From Bacteroides stercoris ATCC 43183 (lineage in GTDB: Bacteria > Bacteroidota > Bacteroidia > Bacteroidales > Bacteroidaceae), in NCBI RefSeq assembly GCF_025147325.1, contig NZ_CP102262.1:1426001-1490000 (forward strand): 64,000 nt of DNA, in the 5' to 3' direction. Of the stretch, positions 45,766 to 53,010 are shown piece by piece. The notes beneath the pieces were generated by a model. It worked only from the letters and a program-made list of their open reading frames with translations. It was not told the origin of the DNA and did not search any database. Position numbers and translations under genes: made by a program. Position 1 is the stretch's first letter, and the number at the start of each line of letters is the position of its first letter.

Positions 45766-46110
45766 CTATCTTCCGGCAGGAGGTGCCCGCAAAGATACCA
45801 CGCCCACGACGGACGAACAGTATCCTGCCCTATCCGGACGCCACGAAAGGGTATAGAGCAGATAAGCAATAAACTGAAAAGAGAGAAAAAAGATACCGGC
45901 TCCGGTAGTCGCCACGTGGCTCAGCAAATGAATCAATTGAAATTCGACTGTGGTATGACTATGGGGAGAGTCTTTCTTAAACGGGTGCGAATGGACAATG
46001 GTCACCCCATTCACTACATGCGAGTGAGTAAAGAGTGTGATACCTGCCATGTACGATATAAATAGTACAGGCAGAAACCATCTCATTATTTTCAGGCACC
46101 CTTGTTTCAT
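45766..46110 (-). CDS. Small His-rich inner-membrane protein upstream of the TonB receptor
   Basis: A 114-residue protein if the start is ATG 46110. A longer frame begins at 46137, but the promoter's expected start point near 46120 lies inside it, so 46110 is preferred. Two hydrophobic helices (about 10-27 and 66-86) flank a His-rich loop: THSHVVNGVTIVHSHPF and SPHSHTTVEFQLIHLLSH, with His at 29, 31, 40, 42, 50, 52, 61 and 65. The pattern suggests metal binding in the periplasm. It is probably cotranscribed with the TonB receptor gene. No family name is certain; zinc, copper or nickel are all possible. Confidence 0.72.
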   Translation of the reverse strand: MKQGCLKIMRWFLPVLFISYMAGITLFTHSHVVNGVTIVHSHPFKKDSPHSHTTVEFQLIHLLSHVATTGAGIFFLSFQFIAYLLYTLSWRPDRAGYCSSVVGVVSLRAPPAGR

Positions 46111-46126
46111 CCGTTTAGTTTTGTGG

Positions 46127-46161
46127 CAAAGATACAAAGTATTCCATAATGGAACAATCCC
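46127..46161 (-). promoter_or_regulatory. Promoter with an internal operator-like palindrome for the His-rich/TonB pair
   Basis: On the minus strand, TATCTTTG (46127-46134 on +, reading CAAAGATA) fits the -7 box. A TTGT -33-like element lies 19 bases upstream. Between them sits TTCCATAATGGAA (46142-46154), a palindrome of 6+1+6 bases. A repressor bound there would block the polymerase; a metal-responsive regulator is the natural guess. Confidence 0.5.
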
Positions 46162-46541
46162 TATTTATGGGGATAATAAATACAGCCATTATCTTTCCCT
46201 CCAAAGCGCATCTTCGAGTGTTTCCTCTATAAGTATCAGGCAGAAAGCATGCAAGAACCAATCCGTTCCACCGTGGAGAAAGTTTTGTTCTGCCACGGAG
46301 TAGTTTTTGTTCCACCACGGTGGAATGAAAACTACTCCACGGTGGAACGGGATAATCTTTTGCTTTGACTTTATTGGCAGCCATCTTGCTGCTAATGAGC
46401 GGAATCAATACACCTTTCAAATACTTATAAAACCCTGCGAAACCTTACGATAGTCTTAAATTTATAAATAAATGTCTTTTTTGTGAAAAACAATCTAAAA
46501 AAGCGATGCGTTATTATGGCGTATAAATTAAAAAGTTATCA
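46138..46541. other. Intergenic region of about 400 bases upstream of the AraC gene
   Basis: No supported coding sequence. It holds the palindrome at 46142-46154, a weaker ATCCC/GGGAT inverted pair near 46158-46175, and the 22-base-period array at 46266-46353. Nothing recognisable was seen from 46354 to 46541; I found no convincing -33/-7 pair for the AraC gene. Confidence 0.75.
46266..46353. repeat. 22-base-period array of short palindromes (core TTCCACCGTGGAA)
   Basis: Four copies start at 46266, 46288, 46310 and 46332, exactly 22 bases apart: TTCCACCGTGGAG, TTCTGCCACGGAG, TTCCACCACGGTGGAA and CTACTCCACGGTGGAA. The third copy is the centre of a longer perfect inverted repeat: GGAGTAGTTTT (46297-46307) matches AAAACTACTCC (46328-46338), with TTCCACC/GGTGGAA inside it. 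An RNA would fold into a hairpin of about 20 pairs, counting two G-U pairs. The architecture matches the array at 18442-18551, with a different core. Confidence 0.8.
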
Positions 46542-47399
46542 ATGAGATTATTTTATTTGTCAGAGCATCGTTCCTGCTTCAATTATCAACTGAGGTATGA
46601 AAGCGGATTTTCACGGTACGAATTAACTGCACACGAAGAAGGCCGGATTGATAATGACGGTTGCTTCTGTGTACTGTTCGTGCTCAAAGGAGAGGTGTTG
46701 GTAGAGCTGGGCAGGGAGCATACCATCTCCGTGCATGCCAACAGGATGCTGCTCATACCTCAGCGGGAAGAGAACCGCTTGACGGGCATCACCCCGGCAG
46801 AATGCCTCCTGCTGTTCTGGAACAAGGAAATAACGGTGTGCGACAAGATGTATTTCGATTCCATTTCTCATGAGAAACCTATTGCCACCAACGACCACAC
46901 CCTGCCCATCCGTAAACCACTGCTTCATGCCTTGAGGCAGGTGCTGTTCTATCTGGAAACGGGACTGCTGTGCAGGCACATGCATATTCTTAAACAGCAG
47001 GAAATCATTCTGATACTGCGCGGCTTTTATGCCAAAAACGAACTGGCTGGCTTTTTTGCCGGCGCTTCCGGAATAGGAAGCAAGTTCGAGAACCTCATCC
47101 TGAACAATTACCGGAAGGTAAAGACCGTCAAGGAGTTTGCCAGTCTGTGCTGCGTTTCGGAACGCTCCTTCAACCGGAAGTTCCAGCACTATTTCAATCA
47201 AAGTCCCTATCAGTGGATGCAGGAACGGAAAGCCGAACTTATCCACGAGAAAATCTGTAACCCGGATATCGCTTTCCGGGAAATAGCCAGGGAGTTCGGT
47301 TTCAGCTCTTCCGCGCACCTCACCTGCTACTGCAAGAAACAGTTCGGCACAACCCCGACCCACCTGCGCGAGGAGAGCCACATCAAAAAACAATCGTAA
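46542..47399 (+). CDS. AraC-family transcriptional regulator
   Basis: A 285-residue regulator. The N-terminal part (about 1-170) is a cupin-like sensing domain (RYESGFSRYELTAHEEGRID, LFVLKGEVLVELGREHTISV). The C-terminal part, about 185-280, carries two helix-turn-helix units: KTVKEFASLCCVSERSFNRK, FQHYFNQSPYQWMQERKAEL, and then PDIAFREIAREFGFSSSAHL with CYCKKQFGTTPTHLRE. It ends 4 bases before the next gene, so the two are cotranscribed. The genes that follow (collagen-like lipoprotein and OmpA proteins) are possible targets; this is inference from position. Confidence 0.92.
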   Translation: MRLFYLSEHRSCFNYQLRYESGFSRYELTAHEEGRIDNDGCFCVLFVLKGEVLVELGREHTISVHANRMLLIPQREENRLTGITPAECLLLFWNKEITVCDKMYFDSISHEKPIATNDHTLPIRKPLLHALRQVLFYLETGLLCRHMHILKQQEIILILRGFYAKNELAGFFAGASGIGSKFENLILNNYRKVKTVKEFASLCCVSERSFNRKFQHYFNQSPYQWMQERKAELIHEKICNPDIAFREIAREFGFSSSAHLTCYCKKQFGTTPTHLREESHIKKQS

Positions 47400-47403
47400 C
47401 ACT

Positions 47404-48021
47404 ATGAAATATTTAATGGAGAAGAAAAACCACTGCATGCACAGTTTTGAACGGCTTGTCAGGAAGATGTCCATGCAGATAAAAGACCCCAGGGAGCAGG
47501 ATATTTTCTGCTCGCTGCTGACAAGGAAAGACGGCATGCAGGAACTTGCGGAGAAATACGGCCTTTCGGCAAAAGAGCTGGCCTCTATGTATGAGAGGTC
47601 GGTAGAAGAGATTATGGACGATTGGGATGCCATGGCGCAGGAACGGCAGGAGCTTCAGGCAATTAGGGTGAGATACAGGAACTGCCGGTCGCTTCTGTCC
47701 AAAAGGAACATCGACCGTACTCCGGTGAGGGTTGTCGTACCGTTCAAGGAGCGGGGCATCCCCGTTGAATACCTGAAAATGCTGTCGACGCCTCTGGCAG
47801 TGCTTGAGATAACTCCGAGAATCCTGCGCAGGCTCAGGGAGTATAACATCTATCTGCTGGAAGACCTTCTGCGCTTCGTCAAGAAAAACGGATTCAATGC
47901 CTTGGCAAAGCTGCACGGCATAGGCATGAAATCGTGCGAGGACTTGTATTCGGCATTGAAGCGGAAAGGCATCATGGAGAGTAAGGACAACTGCCATCTG
48001 TTTCAGTATATATGGGTGTGA
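47404..48021 (+). CDS. Sigma-region-4-like HTH fused to an RNA polymerase alpha-CTD-like domain
   Basis: A 205-residue cytoplasmic protein. Residues about 28-76 resemble sigma-70 region 4 (DPREQDIFCSLL, then MQELAEKYGLSAKELASMYE). Residues about 134-190 align without gaps to the C-terminal domain of RpoA for most of its length: LEITPRILRRLREYNIYLLE, then LAKLHGIGMKSCEDLYSALK. By that alignment Arg139, Gly174, Lys176 and Ser177 match the E. coli DNA-contact residues Arg265, Gly296, Lys298 and Ser299, while Asn268 is replaced by Arg142. It is not an RpoA: the N-terminal dimerisation domain is missing. It is cotranscribed with the AraC gene. It may recruit or mimic polymerase at target promoters; no function is shown. 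Confidence 0.72.
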   Translation: MKYLMEKKNHCMHSFERLVRKMSMQIKDPREQDIFCSLLTRKDGMQELAEKYGLSAKELASMYERSVEEIMDDWDAMAQERQELQAIRVRYRNCRSLLSKRNIDRTPVRVVVPFKERGIPVEYLKMLSTPLAVLEITPRILRRLREYNIYLLEDLLRFVKKNGFNALAKLHGIGMKSCEDLYSALKRKGIMESKDNCHLFQYIWV

Positions 48022-48049
48022 AACAGATGTTTACCGCTTGTTTATTCTT

Positions 48050-48072
48050 TTTTCGGGCATTTTGTCCGAAAA
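48050..48072. other. Short hairpin after the AraC/alpha-CTD pair
   Basis: TTTTCGGGCA (48050-48059) and TGTCCGAAAA (48063-48072) form a 10-pair stem with one G-U pair and a 3-base loop. It lies just downstream of the stop at 48021. No T run follows on the plus strand, so it may be a weak terminator or a processing site. Confidence 0.4.
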
Positions 48073-48121
48073 GGGAAATTAATTGTCTTTTATCTGAAAT
48101 GATGCGTTGTAAATGTGTATG

Positions 48122-48129
48122 TATTTTTG
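48122..48129 (+). promoter_or_regulatory. Candidate -7 box for the collagen-like/OmpA genes
   Basis: TATTTTTG fits the TAnnTTTG consensus. No good -33 box lies at the normal distance, as expected if an activator is needed. Transcription would start near 48136, about 100 bases before the ATG at 48239. The AraC regulator encoded just upstream is a candidate activator. Confidence 0.35.
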
Positions 48130-48238
48130 CAGACGAAATAAAAGGACTTCTGGCTGCCCGAAACTTACATCCGTTTGCCATTTGCATCTTATAAACAGTA
48201 TATACAAACTATAAGCTAATTAAACAATTGAAATTCAG

Positions 48239-50485
48239 ATGAGTAAATTTAAATTTGTACAATGGTACGGGATAGTTGTATGCCTGTTGATGGCCGCCTG
48301 TACCGATGTTGATATCACCATGCCCAAAGGGCCTAAAGGTGATACCGGGCTTTCGGCCTATGAGTTTTGGAAAGAAAAAGTAGCGGACGGAACGGTAGAC
48401 TGGCCGAAAGACCGGACGGAAGTTGCGGACTTTTTCAAGTATCTTAAAGGAAATGACGGGAAAGACGGAAAGAGTGCTTTTGACCAGTGGAAGGATATGA
48501 TTGCCGACGGCAGTGTGGATAATCCGCACAACCCCGGCAGCAAATGGCCTGCCGGCAACAATACGGTGCAAGATTTCTGGTATTTCCTCACAGGCGCTAC
48601 CGGCGAGAGCGGCCAGACACCGCATATCGGCGATAACGGCCATTGGTTTGTTGGAAATGAGGATACGGGCATTGCCGCGCAGGGAGAAGCAGGCAAGGAC
48701 GGTGCGAACGGTAAAGATGCCGTGCCGCCTACCGTAACCATCGGTGCTAACGACCACTGGTTTGTCAATGGTGTGGACACCGGTAAGAAAGCCACGGGTA
48801 CGAATGGAAAAGACGGCGTGTCGCCCACGATTACCATCGGTAATAACGGCAACTGGTTCGTAGACGGTACGGATACGGGTAAGAAAGCCGTCGGTGTCGA
48901 CGGGAAATCTCCGGAAGTGGCCATTGGCGAGAACGGTAACTGGTATATCAATGGTACGGATACCGGAAAGCCGTCTTTCGGTAAAGCCGGTAAGGATGGT
49001 ACAAACGGAACAAATGGTACAAACGGCACGAATGGTACGAACGGAAAGAGTGCCTATGAACTTTGGAAAGAATACATCGCATCCGGTGAAGTGGATAATC
49101 CTCATAAACCCGACCAGAAATGGCCGGCAGACCGGAACAAGCAGACGGACTTCTGGGATTTCCTGACGGGTAGGTCTTCGGTGATTGAAATACAAGTAGG
49201 AAAATATAATGTCATTCCTGATTATTGGAACTCCCAGTTACGGGAATATGTGATTCCTACGGACGGTTCGGTGCTCTTTACCGTGTATGACAAAACGGGA
49301 AAGAAAGTAGCCGCAGGCGTGCAGGTAAGCGGATTGCCCGGAGTAGGAGCAACGGAAACCTTCACAACCGATGACAACGGACAGTTCAAGGTGACATGGG
49401 ATAAGTTGCCGGACAACCAACCTTTATCACGCCGGACAGGTAGTGTAACCGTAACGGTTGGCGGAGTGCAGGAAACAAGTGCCAATAATACGCTGGTTCC
49501 GAATAGGGTAAATGTGAGGGCTACGGTGAGTACGGTATATTTGAGTTATAATTCGTCTGACATAAATGCAACCAGATATACATATGTATCCTTTAAATAT
49601 GAGCGCCAGATAGACGGAGAGTGGAGCGGTTATCCAAGTAATCTTAAGTCTTATATGATGAAAACTGCTAAAATTAAAGATATAAATCAACCTGTAAATG
49701 AGGGAAATTTGGATAAAAGCACGAGTTACATTTATAGTACTAACGACACATATATCTATATACGGCGTCCTTTGGTACTGACTCCTACGGAAAAAGCTAA
49801 CGTGGCAAAGAATGATACGATTAATGGGTTGTTAAAATACGAGTGGGATGGGAACGAGTTTTATTCAGGCCTTTATTTCGGTGACGGTGCCGGTCCTTAT
49901 AATGATTACGGACAGACCGTATATTTGCAGGATAAGATTCATATTCCGGAAATATATCCGGCTCCGGGTTTTAAGGAAGGAACTGTCTTTTTGGAAATCA
50001 AACAGGGAGTAACCACTTTATGGGGTGAAATCGATACAGACCAATTGCCTGATTTCTATAAAACGTATGCTTATCCGACAGGGCAAGATAAGTTTACGAA
50101 AGACCCGGATACCGATATCTGGAAATCTCCGGAAGGCAAGTTGCCTGCTTCAGATTTGGCAGAAGACCGTGCTGTATACATCCAAATGCGTACATTCATT
50201 AACGGAACGGGAGGTACTGTGCACACCGGTACTGTACCGCTTTCGAAAGGTGGCAAACGCTTTATACTGACAAGCGCTTATCCGGGTAATTGGATAGGTG
50301 TGGATATCCGACGCAGGCAAAAGGGAACCAATCAGATAACATATAACATGAGTTACGAATATCGCAGTAGATTTATTTACTATCTGCTGAAAGAAGGTGG
50401 GCAGTATTTCCTGGTTGACTTTGCGGACAGAACCAAGCGTATGCCTTTGGAGATAAAAGAGTGCCCGGCAGACTGGATGGATTGA
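48239..50485 (+). CDS. Collagen-like modular surface lipoprotein
   Basis: A 748-residue lipoprotein (LLMAAC, acylated Cys21). Three modules of about 40 residues begin with a SAYE/F-x-W motif: LSAYEFWKEKVADGTVDW, KSAFDQWKDMIADGSVDN and KSAYELWKEYIASGEVDN, each ending in F-x-x-F/Y-L-T/K-G. Between them lie four short units with the pattern IGxNxxWFVxGxDTGKKA. Gly-x-y stretches (PKGPKGDTG; GKDGANGKDA; GTNGTNGTNGTNGTNG) resemble collagen. The last is encoded by five 9-base repeats at 48998-49042. A beta-rich region of about 430 residues follows. OmpA-family genes follow at 20 and 56 bases. It is probably a surface fibre or adhesin-like protein; ligand unknown. Confidence 0.8.
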   Translation: MSKFKFVQWYGIVVCLLMAACTDVDITMPKGPKGDTGLSAYEFWKEKVADGTVDWPKDRTEVADFFKYLKGNDGKDGKSAFDQWKDMIADGSVDNPHNPGSKWPAGNNTVQDFWYFLTGATGESGQTPHIGDNGHWFVGNEDTGIAAQGEAGKDGANGKDAVPPTVTIGANDHWFVNGVDTGKKATGTNGKDGVSPTITIGNNGNWFVDGTDTGKKAVGVDGKSPEVAIGENGNWYINGTDTGKPSFGKAGKDGTNGTNGTNGTNGTNGKSAYELWKEYIASGEVDNPHKPDQKWPADRNKQTDFWDFLTGRSSVIEIQVGKYNVIPDYWNSQLREYVIPTDGSVLFTVYDKTGKKVAAGVQVSGLPGVGATETFTTDDNGQFKVTWDKLPDNQPLSRRTGSVTVTVGGVQETSANNTLVPNRVNVRATVSTVYLSYNSSDINATRYTYVSFKYERQIDGEWSGYPSNLKSYMMKTAKIKDINQPVNEGNLDKSTSYIYSTNDTYIYIRRPLVLTPTEKANVAKNDTINGLLKYEWDGNEFYSGLYFGDGAGPYNDYGQTVYLQDKIHIPEIYPAPGFKEGTVFLEIKQGVTTLWGEIDTDQLPDFYKTYAYPTGQDKFTKDPDTDIWKSPEGKLPASDLAEDRAVYIQMRTFINGTGGTVHTGTVPLSKGGKRFILTSAYPGNWIGVDIRRRQKGTNQITYNMSYEYRSRFIYYLLKEGGQYFLVDFADRTKRMPLEIKECPADWMD
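48998..49042 (+). repeat. 9-base tandem repeat encoding Gly-Thr-Asn
   Basis: Five units (GGTACAAAC, GGAACAAAT, GGTACAAAC, GGCACGAAT, GGTACGAAC) lie head to tail within the collagen-like gene. Each unit encodes Gly-Thr-Asn. Slippage would change the length in frame. Confidence 0.85.
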
Positions 50486-50504
50486 TTTACGTAGATAAAT
50501 ATAT

Positions 50505-51680
50505 ATGAATATGAAGAAAAAAACAATACTATATCTTGTCTCCCTCTTCTTCCTGTCAGTTCCTCTGACGGGAAGAGGCCAGGACAGGAAAGCATGGGAA
50601 ATAGGTGCAGGCGGTTCGTTGATAAACTGGAGCCGCGTGTCTGTCACCGGTTTCCAGAGTACTCCGGATAATTATATGTACAACCTGAAGGCCAACCACC
50701 TGATGGGAGGAGCAAACCTGTATGTGGCACGGGAACTGAACCGGTGGTTTTATCTGGATTTGCAAGGTACGGTAGGCGTGGCGAAAAACAAGAACCGGAT
50801 TGCGGGCAATGACCGGAAACACGACCTGCTGTATATGGGCGGTTTGGGCATGCAGTTCCGCTTTACTCCCTTGTTTGAGTCTCAATGGGTGGAACCCTAC
50901 CTCAGAGTGGGGGTGAATTACCTGCATAAGAATTTCGCGTCTGCCTATGGCGGCAATTTTGTGGACGACCCCACGGGAGAGGCGCACTGGGAATCGTCCG
51001 ATGTGTGGAATCCCGACGGGCGCTCATCGGATAAGAATTCTTTTGTTCCGCTTTCGTTCGGTGCAGGTGTAAATGCGTGGCTAAGCAATTCCTTCGGGCT
51101 TGGCCTGCAAGGTGAATATCTCCTGCCGGTGCAGAAGAATCTTCCTCACTTTGTGCAGGTGTCTGCCCGCGTCATCTGGCGCATTGGCGGAAAGAGCAAA
51201 AAGCAGGCTCCGGTAGTGAAGTATGTGGAGATAGAGAAACCTGTTGAAGTGGAAAAGATTGTTGAGCGGATTGTAGAGAAGCAGGCGGATACAGCCGGTT
51301 CTGTCGAAGCAATGGCGTGCGACCTGCTGGATAATATCTACTTCGAGTTTGACAAGGATGTGCTCACGGCTGCTTCGGAAAAGACGCTCGACAGGCTGGC
51401 CGGGCTTCTGAAAAGCTATCCCGACGCCCGCTTCCTGATTACCGGCTACACCGATGCAAGGGGAAGCAGCGCTTATAATACGGACCTTTCCAACCGCCGT
51501 GCCAAAAGAGTGTATGAGGCATTGCTCGAACGTGGCGTTCCGGCAGCTATGCTGAAATGGCACGGTATAGGCAAACGGGCAAGCATCATCCCGGTTGCGG
51601 CAGGCAACAGTGTACGCGAGGGCGACAGAAAAGTGCTGCTGGAAAGAATTACCAATATGAAGTACTGGGAAGCTCTGTAA
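50505..51680 (+). CDS. OmpA-family outer membrane protein
   Basis: A 391-residue protein. Signal peptide about 1-26 (LFFLSVPLTGRGQ). An N-terminal beta-barrel of about 200 residues starts AWEIGAGGSLINWSRVSV. A stiff periplasmic linker EIEKPVEVEKIVERIVEK follows, then an OmpA peptidoglycan-binding domain (about 275-385: IYFEFDKDVLTAASEKTLDR, ITGYTDARGSSAYNTDLSNR, RAKRVYEALLERGVP). It resembles the P. gingivalis Omp40/41 (Pgm6/7) group. It follows the collagen-like gene by 20 bases, so both are likely on one transcript. It probably anchors the outer membrane and stabilises surface structures. Confidence 0.88.
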   Translation: MNMKKKTILYLVSLFFLSVPLTGRGQDRKAWEIGAGGSLINWSRVSVTGFQSTPDNYMYNLKANHLMGGANLYVARELNRWFYLDLQGTVGVAKNKNRIAGNDRKHDLLYMGGLGMQFRFTPLFESQWVEPYLRVGVNYLHKNFASAYGGNFVDDPTGEAHWESSDVWNPDGRSSDKNSFVPLSFGAGVNAWLSNSFGLGLQGEYLLPVQKNLPHFVQVSARVIWRIGGKSKKQAPVVKYVEIEKPVEVEKIVERIVEKQADTAGSVEAMACDLLDNIYFEFDKDVLTAASEKTLDRLAGLLKSYPDARFLITGYTDARGSSAYNTDLSNRRAKRVYEALLERGVPAAMLKWHGIGKRASIIPVAAGNSVREGDRKVLLERITNMKYWEAL

Positions 51681-51736
51681 ACAGGCTTTCAACATCTATT
51701 TATAAATTTATGTACTAACTTAAAACAGAAAATTGT

Positions 51737-52900
51737 ATGAAAAAGATTTTAGCGAGTTTATTATTGTTGAGTGTTGCGGTTGGCTACGCTGACGGACAAA
51801 CGGCGCTGACCGGAAACAAGTTTGCCGACAACTGGGCGATAGGTGTCAATGCGGGTGGAACGACTCCGCTGACGCATCACTCGTTCTTTAAGAACATGCG
51901 TCCGGTAGTGGGCGTTCATGTGGATAAGTATCTGACACCTGCCTTCGGCCTGAGCCTGGAGGCTATGGGCAGCTTTAACACTACGGGCAGCAAAACGGCT
52001 TTTGACGCGTCAAACGTCAGTCTGCTGGGGCTGGTCAACTTAGGTAATCTGTTTGCGGGGTATAACGGTGCTCCCCGTCTGTTTGAGGTTGAGGCTGTGG
52101 CAGGTATCGGCTGGTTGCATTATTATGTAAACTCCGGTATGGGCGAAGACCGTAACAGTATGTCCAGCAAACTGGGACTGAATTTCAACTTCAACCTGGG
52201 AGAAAGCAAGGCATGGACATTGGCTGTGAAACCGGCTTTGGTGTATGATATGAACGCTATGGGTACGGAAGCCGTGCGTTTCCATGCCAACCGTGCAGCC
52301 TGGGAAATCAGCGCCGGGCTGACTTACCATTTCGGATGCAGCAACGGCCGCCATTACTTCACCGAAGTAAGACCTTACGACCAGGCGGAAGTCAACCAAC
52401 TGAACGCCCAAATCAACCGTCTCCGTGCCGAGGCCGACAATACTGCCAAAGTATTGCAGGATGCCAACCGGAAAGTTTCCGATTTGGAAAGTGAACTGGC
52501 AGCTTGCCGGAACCGGAAACCGGAAGTGGTGAAGGATACTATCGACAACAGCAAGAAACTGTTGGAGTCGGTGATTACGTTCCGCCAGGGCAGAATCGGC
52601 ATCGATAATTCACAGTTGCCCAATGTGGAGCGCATCGCCACTTATCTGAGAAATCATAAGGAAGCGGGAGTCGTTATCAAAGGGTATGCCTCTCCCGAAG
52701 GCAGTGCGGAGGTGAACGAACGCATCGCCCGCCAACGTGCCGAGGCCGTGCGCAATATGCTGGTCAATAGATATAGAATCGCCAAAGACCGGATTGTGGC
52801 CGAAGGTCAGGGAGTGGGTTATATGTTTGAAGAACCGGACTGGAACCGGGTGAGCATCTGTACCATAAATACCCGGCCGGATGCTGCGGAAGGAAAGTAA
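51737..52900 (+). CDS. OmpA-family outer membrane protein with coiled-coil linker
   Basis: A 387-residue protein. Signal peptide about 1-21 (SVAVGYADGQ). Residues about 30-215 form a beta-barrel (FADNWAIGVNAGGTTPLTHH). A heptad-rich linker (about 220-262: VNQLNAQINRLRAEADNTAK, VLQDANRKVSDLESELAAC) forms a coiled coil. The OmpA domain follows (about 275-380: VITFRQGRIGIDNSQLPNVE, IKGYASPEGSAEVNERIARQ), with the Asp in ERIATYLRNH-type context and Arg in the QRAEAVRNML helix that bind peptidoglycan. It lies 56 bases after the previous OmpA gene. Its barrel is unlike that of its neighbour, so it is not a recent duplicate. Confidence 0.88.
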   Translation: MKKILASLLLLSVAVGYADGQTALTGNKFADNWAIGVNAGGTTPLTHHSFFKNMRPVVGVHVDKYLTPAFGLSLEAMGSFNTTGSKTAFDASNVSLLGLVNLGNLFAGYNGAPRLFEVEAVAGIGWLHYYVNSGMGEDRNSMSSKLGLNFNFNLGESKAWTLAVKPALVYDMNAMGTEAVRFHANRAAWEISAGLTYHFGCSNGRHYFTEVRPYDQAEVNQLNAQINRLRAEADNTAKVLQDANRKVSDLESELAACRNRKPEVVKDTIDNSKKLLESVITFRQGRIGIDNSQLPNVERIATYLRNHKEAGVVIKGYASPEGSAEVNERIARQRAEAVRNMLVNRYRIAKDRIVAEGQGVGYMFEEPDWNRVSICTINTRPDAAEGK

Positions 52901-52948
52901 TGAACCAGTTATGTAGATTTTAGATATAAAAAGGGTTGTGTAAAGTAA

Positions 52949-52990
52949 AGAGACCGCATGCGGCAGCAAGCCGTTGCGGTCTCTTTTTTG
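52949..52990. terminator. Bidirectional intrinsic terminator
   Basis: AGAGACCGCA (52949-52958) pairs perfectly with TGCGGTCTCT (52975-52984), with an inner CGGC/GCCG. A T run follows on the plus strand (52984-52989), and a shorter TTTAC follows on the minus strand. It separates the OmpA gene from the convergent heparin locus. Confidence 0.87.
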
Positions 52991-53010
52991 TTGTGTGCCG
53001 TTCTTGTCTT

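Noticed and set aside
46137..46137. ATG at 46137 as start of the His-rich protein
   Set aside because: The -7 box at 46127-46134 would place the RNA start near 46120, downstream of this ATG. The ATG at 46110 gives a cleaner hydrophobic N-terminus.
47404..48021. A second rpoA gene or a true sigma factor
   Set aside because: It lacks the alpha N-terminal assembly domain and sigma region 2. Only a region-4-like segment and an alpha-CTD-like segment are present.
48998..49042. Phase-variable frameshifting repeat
   Set aside because: The unit is 9 bases, so copy-number change keeps the frame. It can alter length but not switch the gene off.
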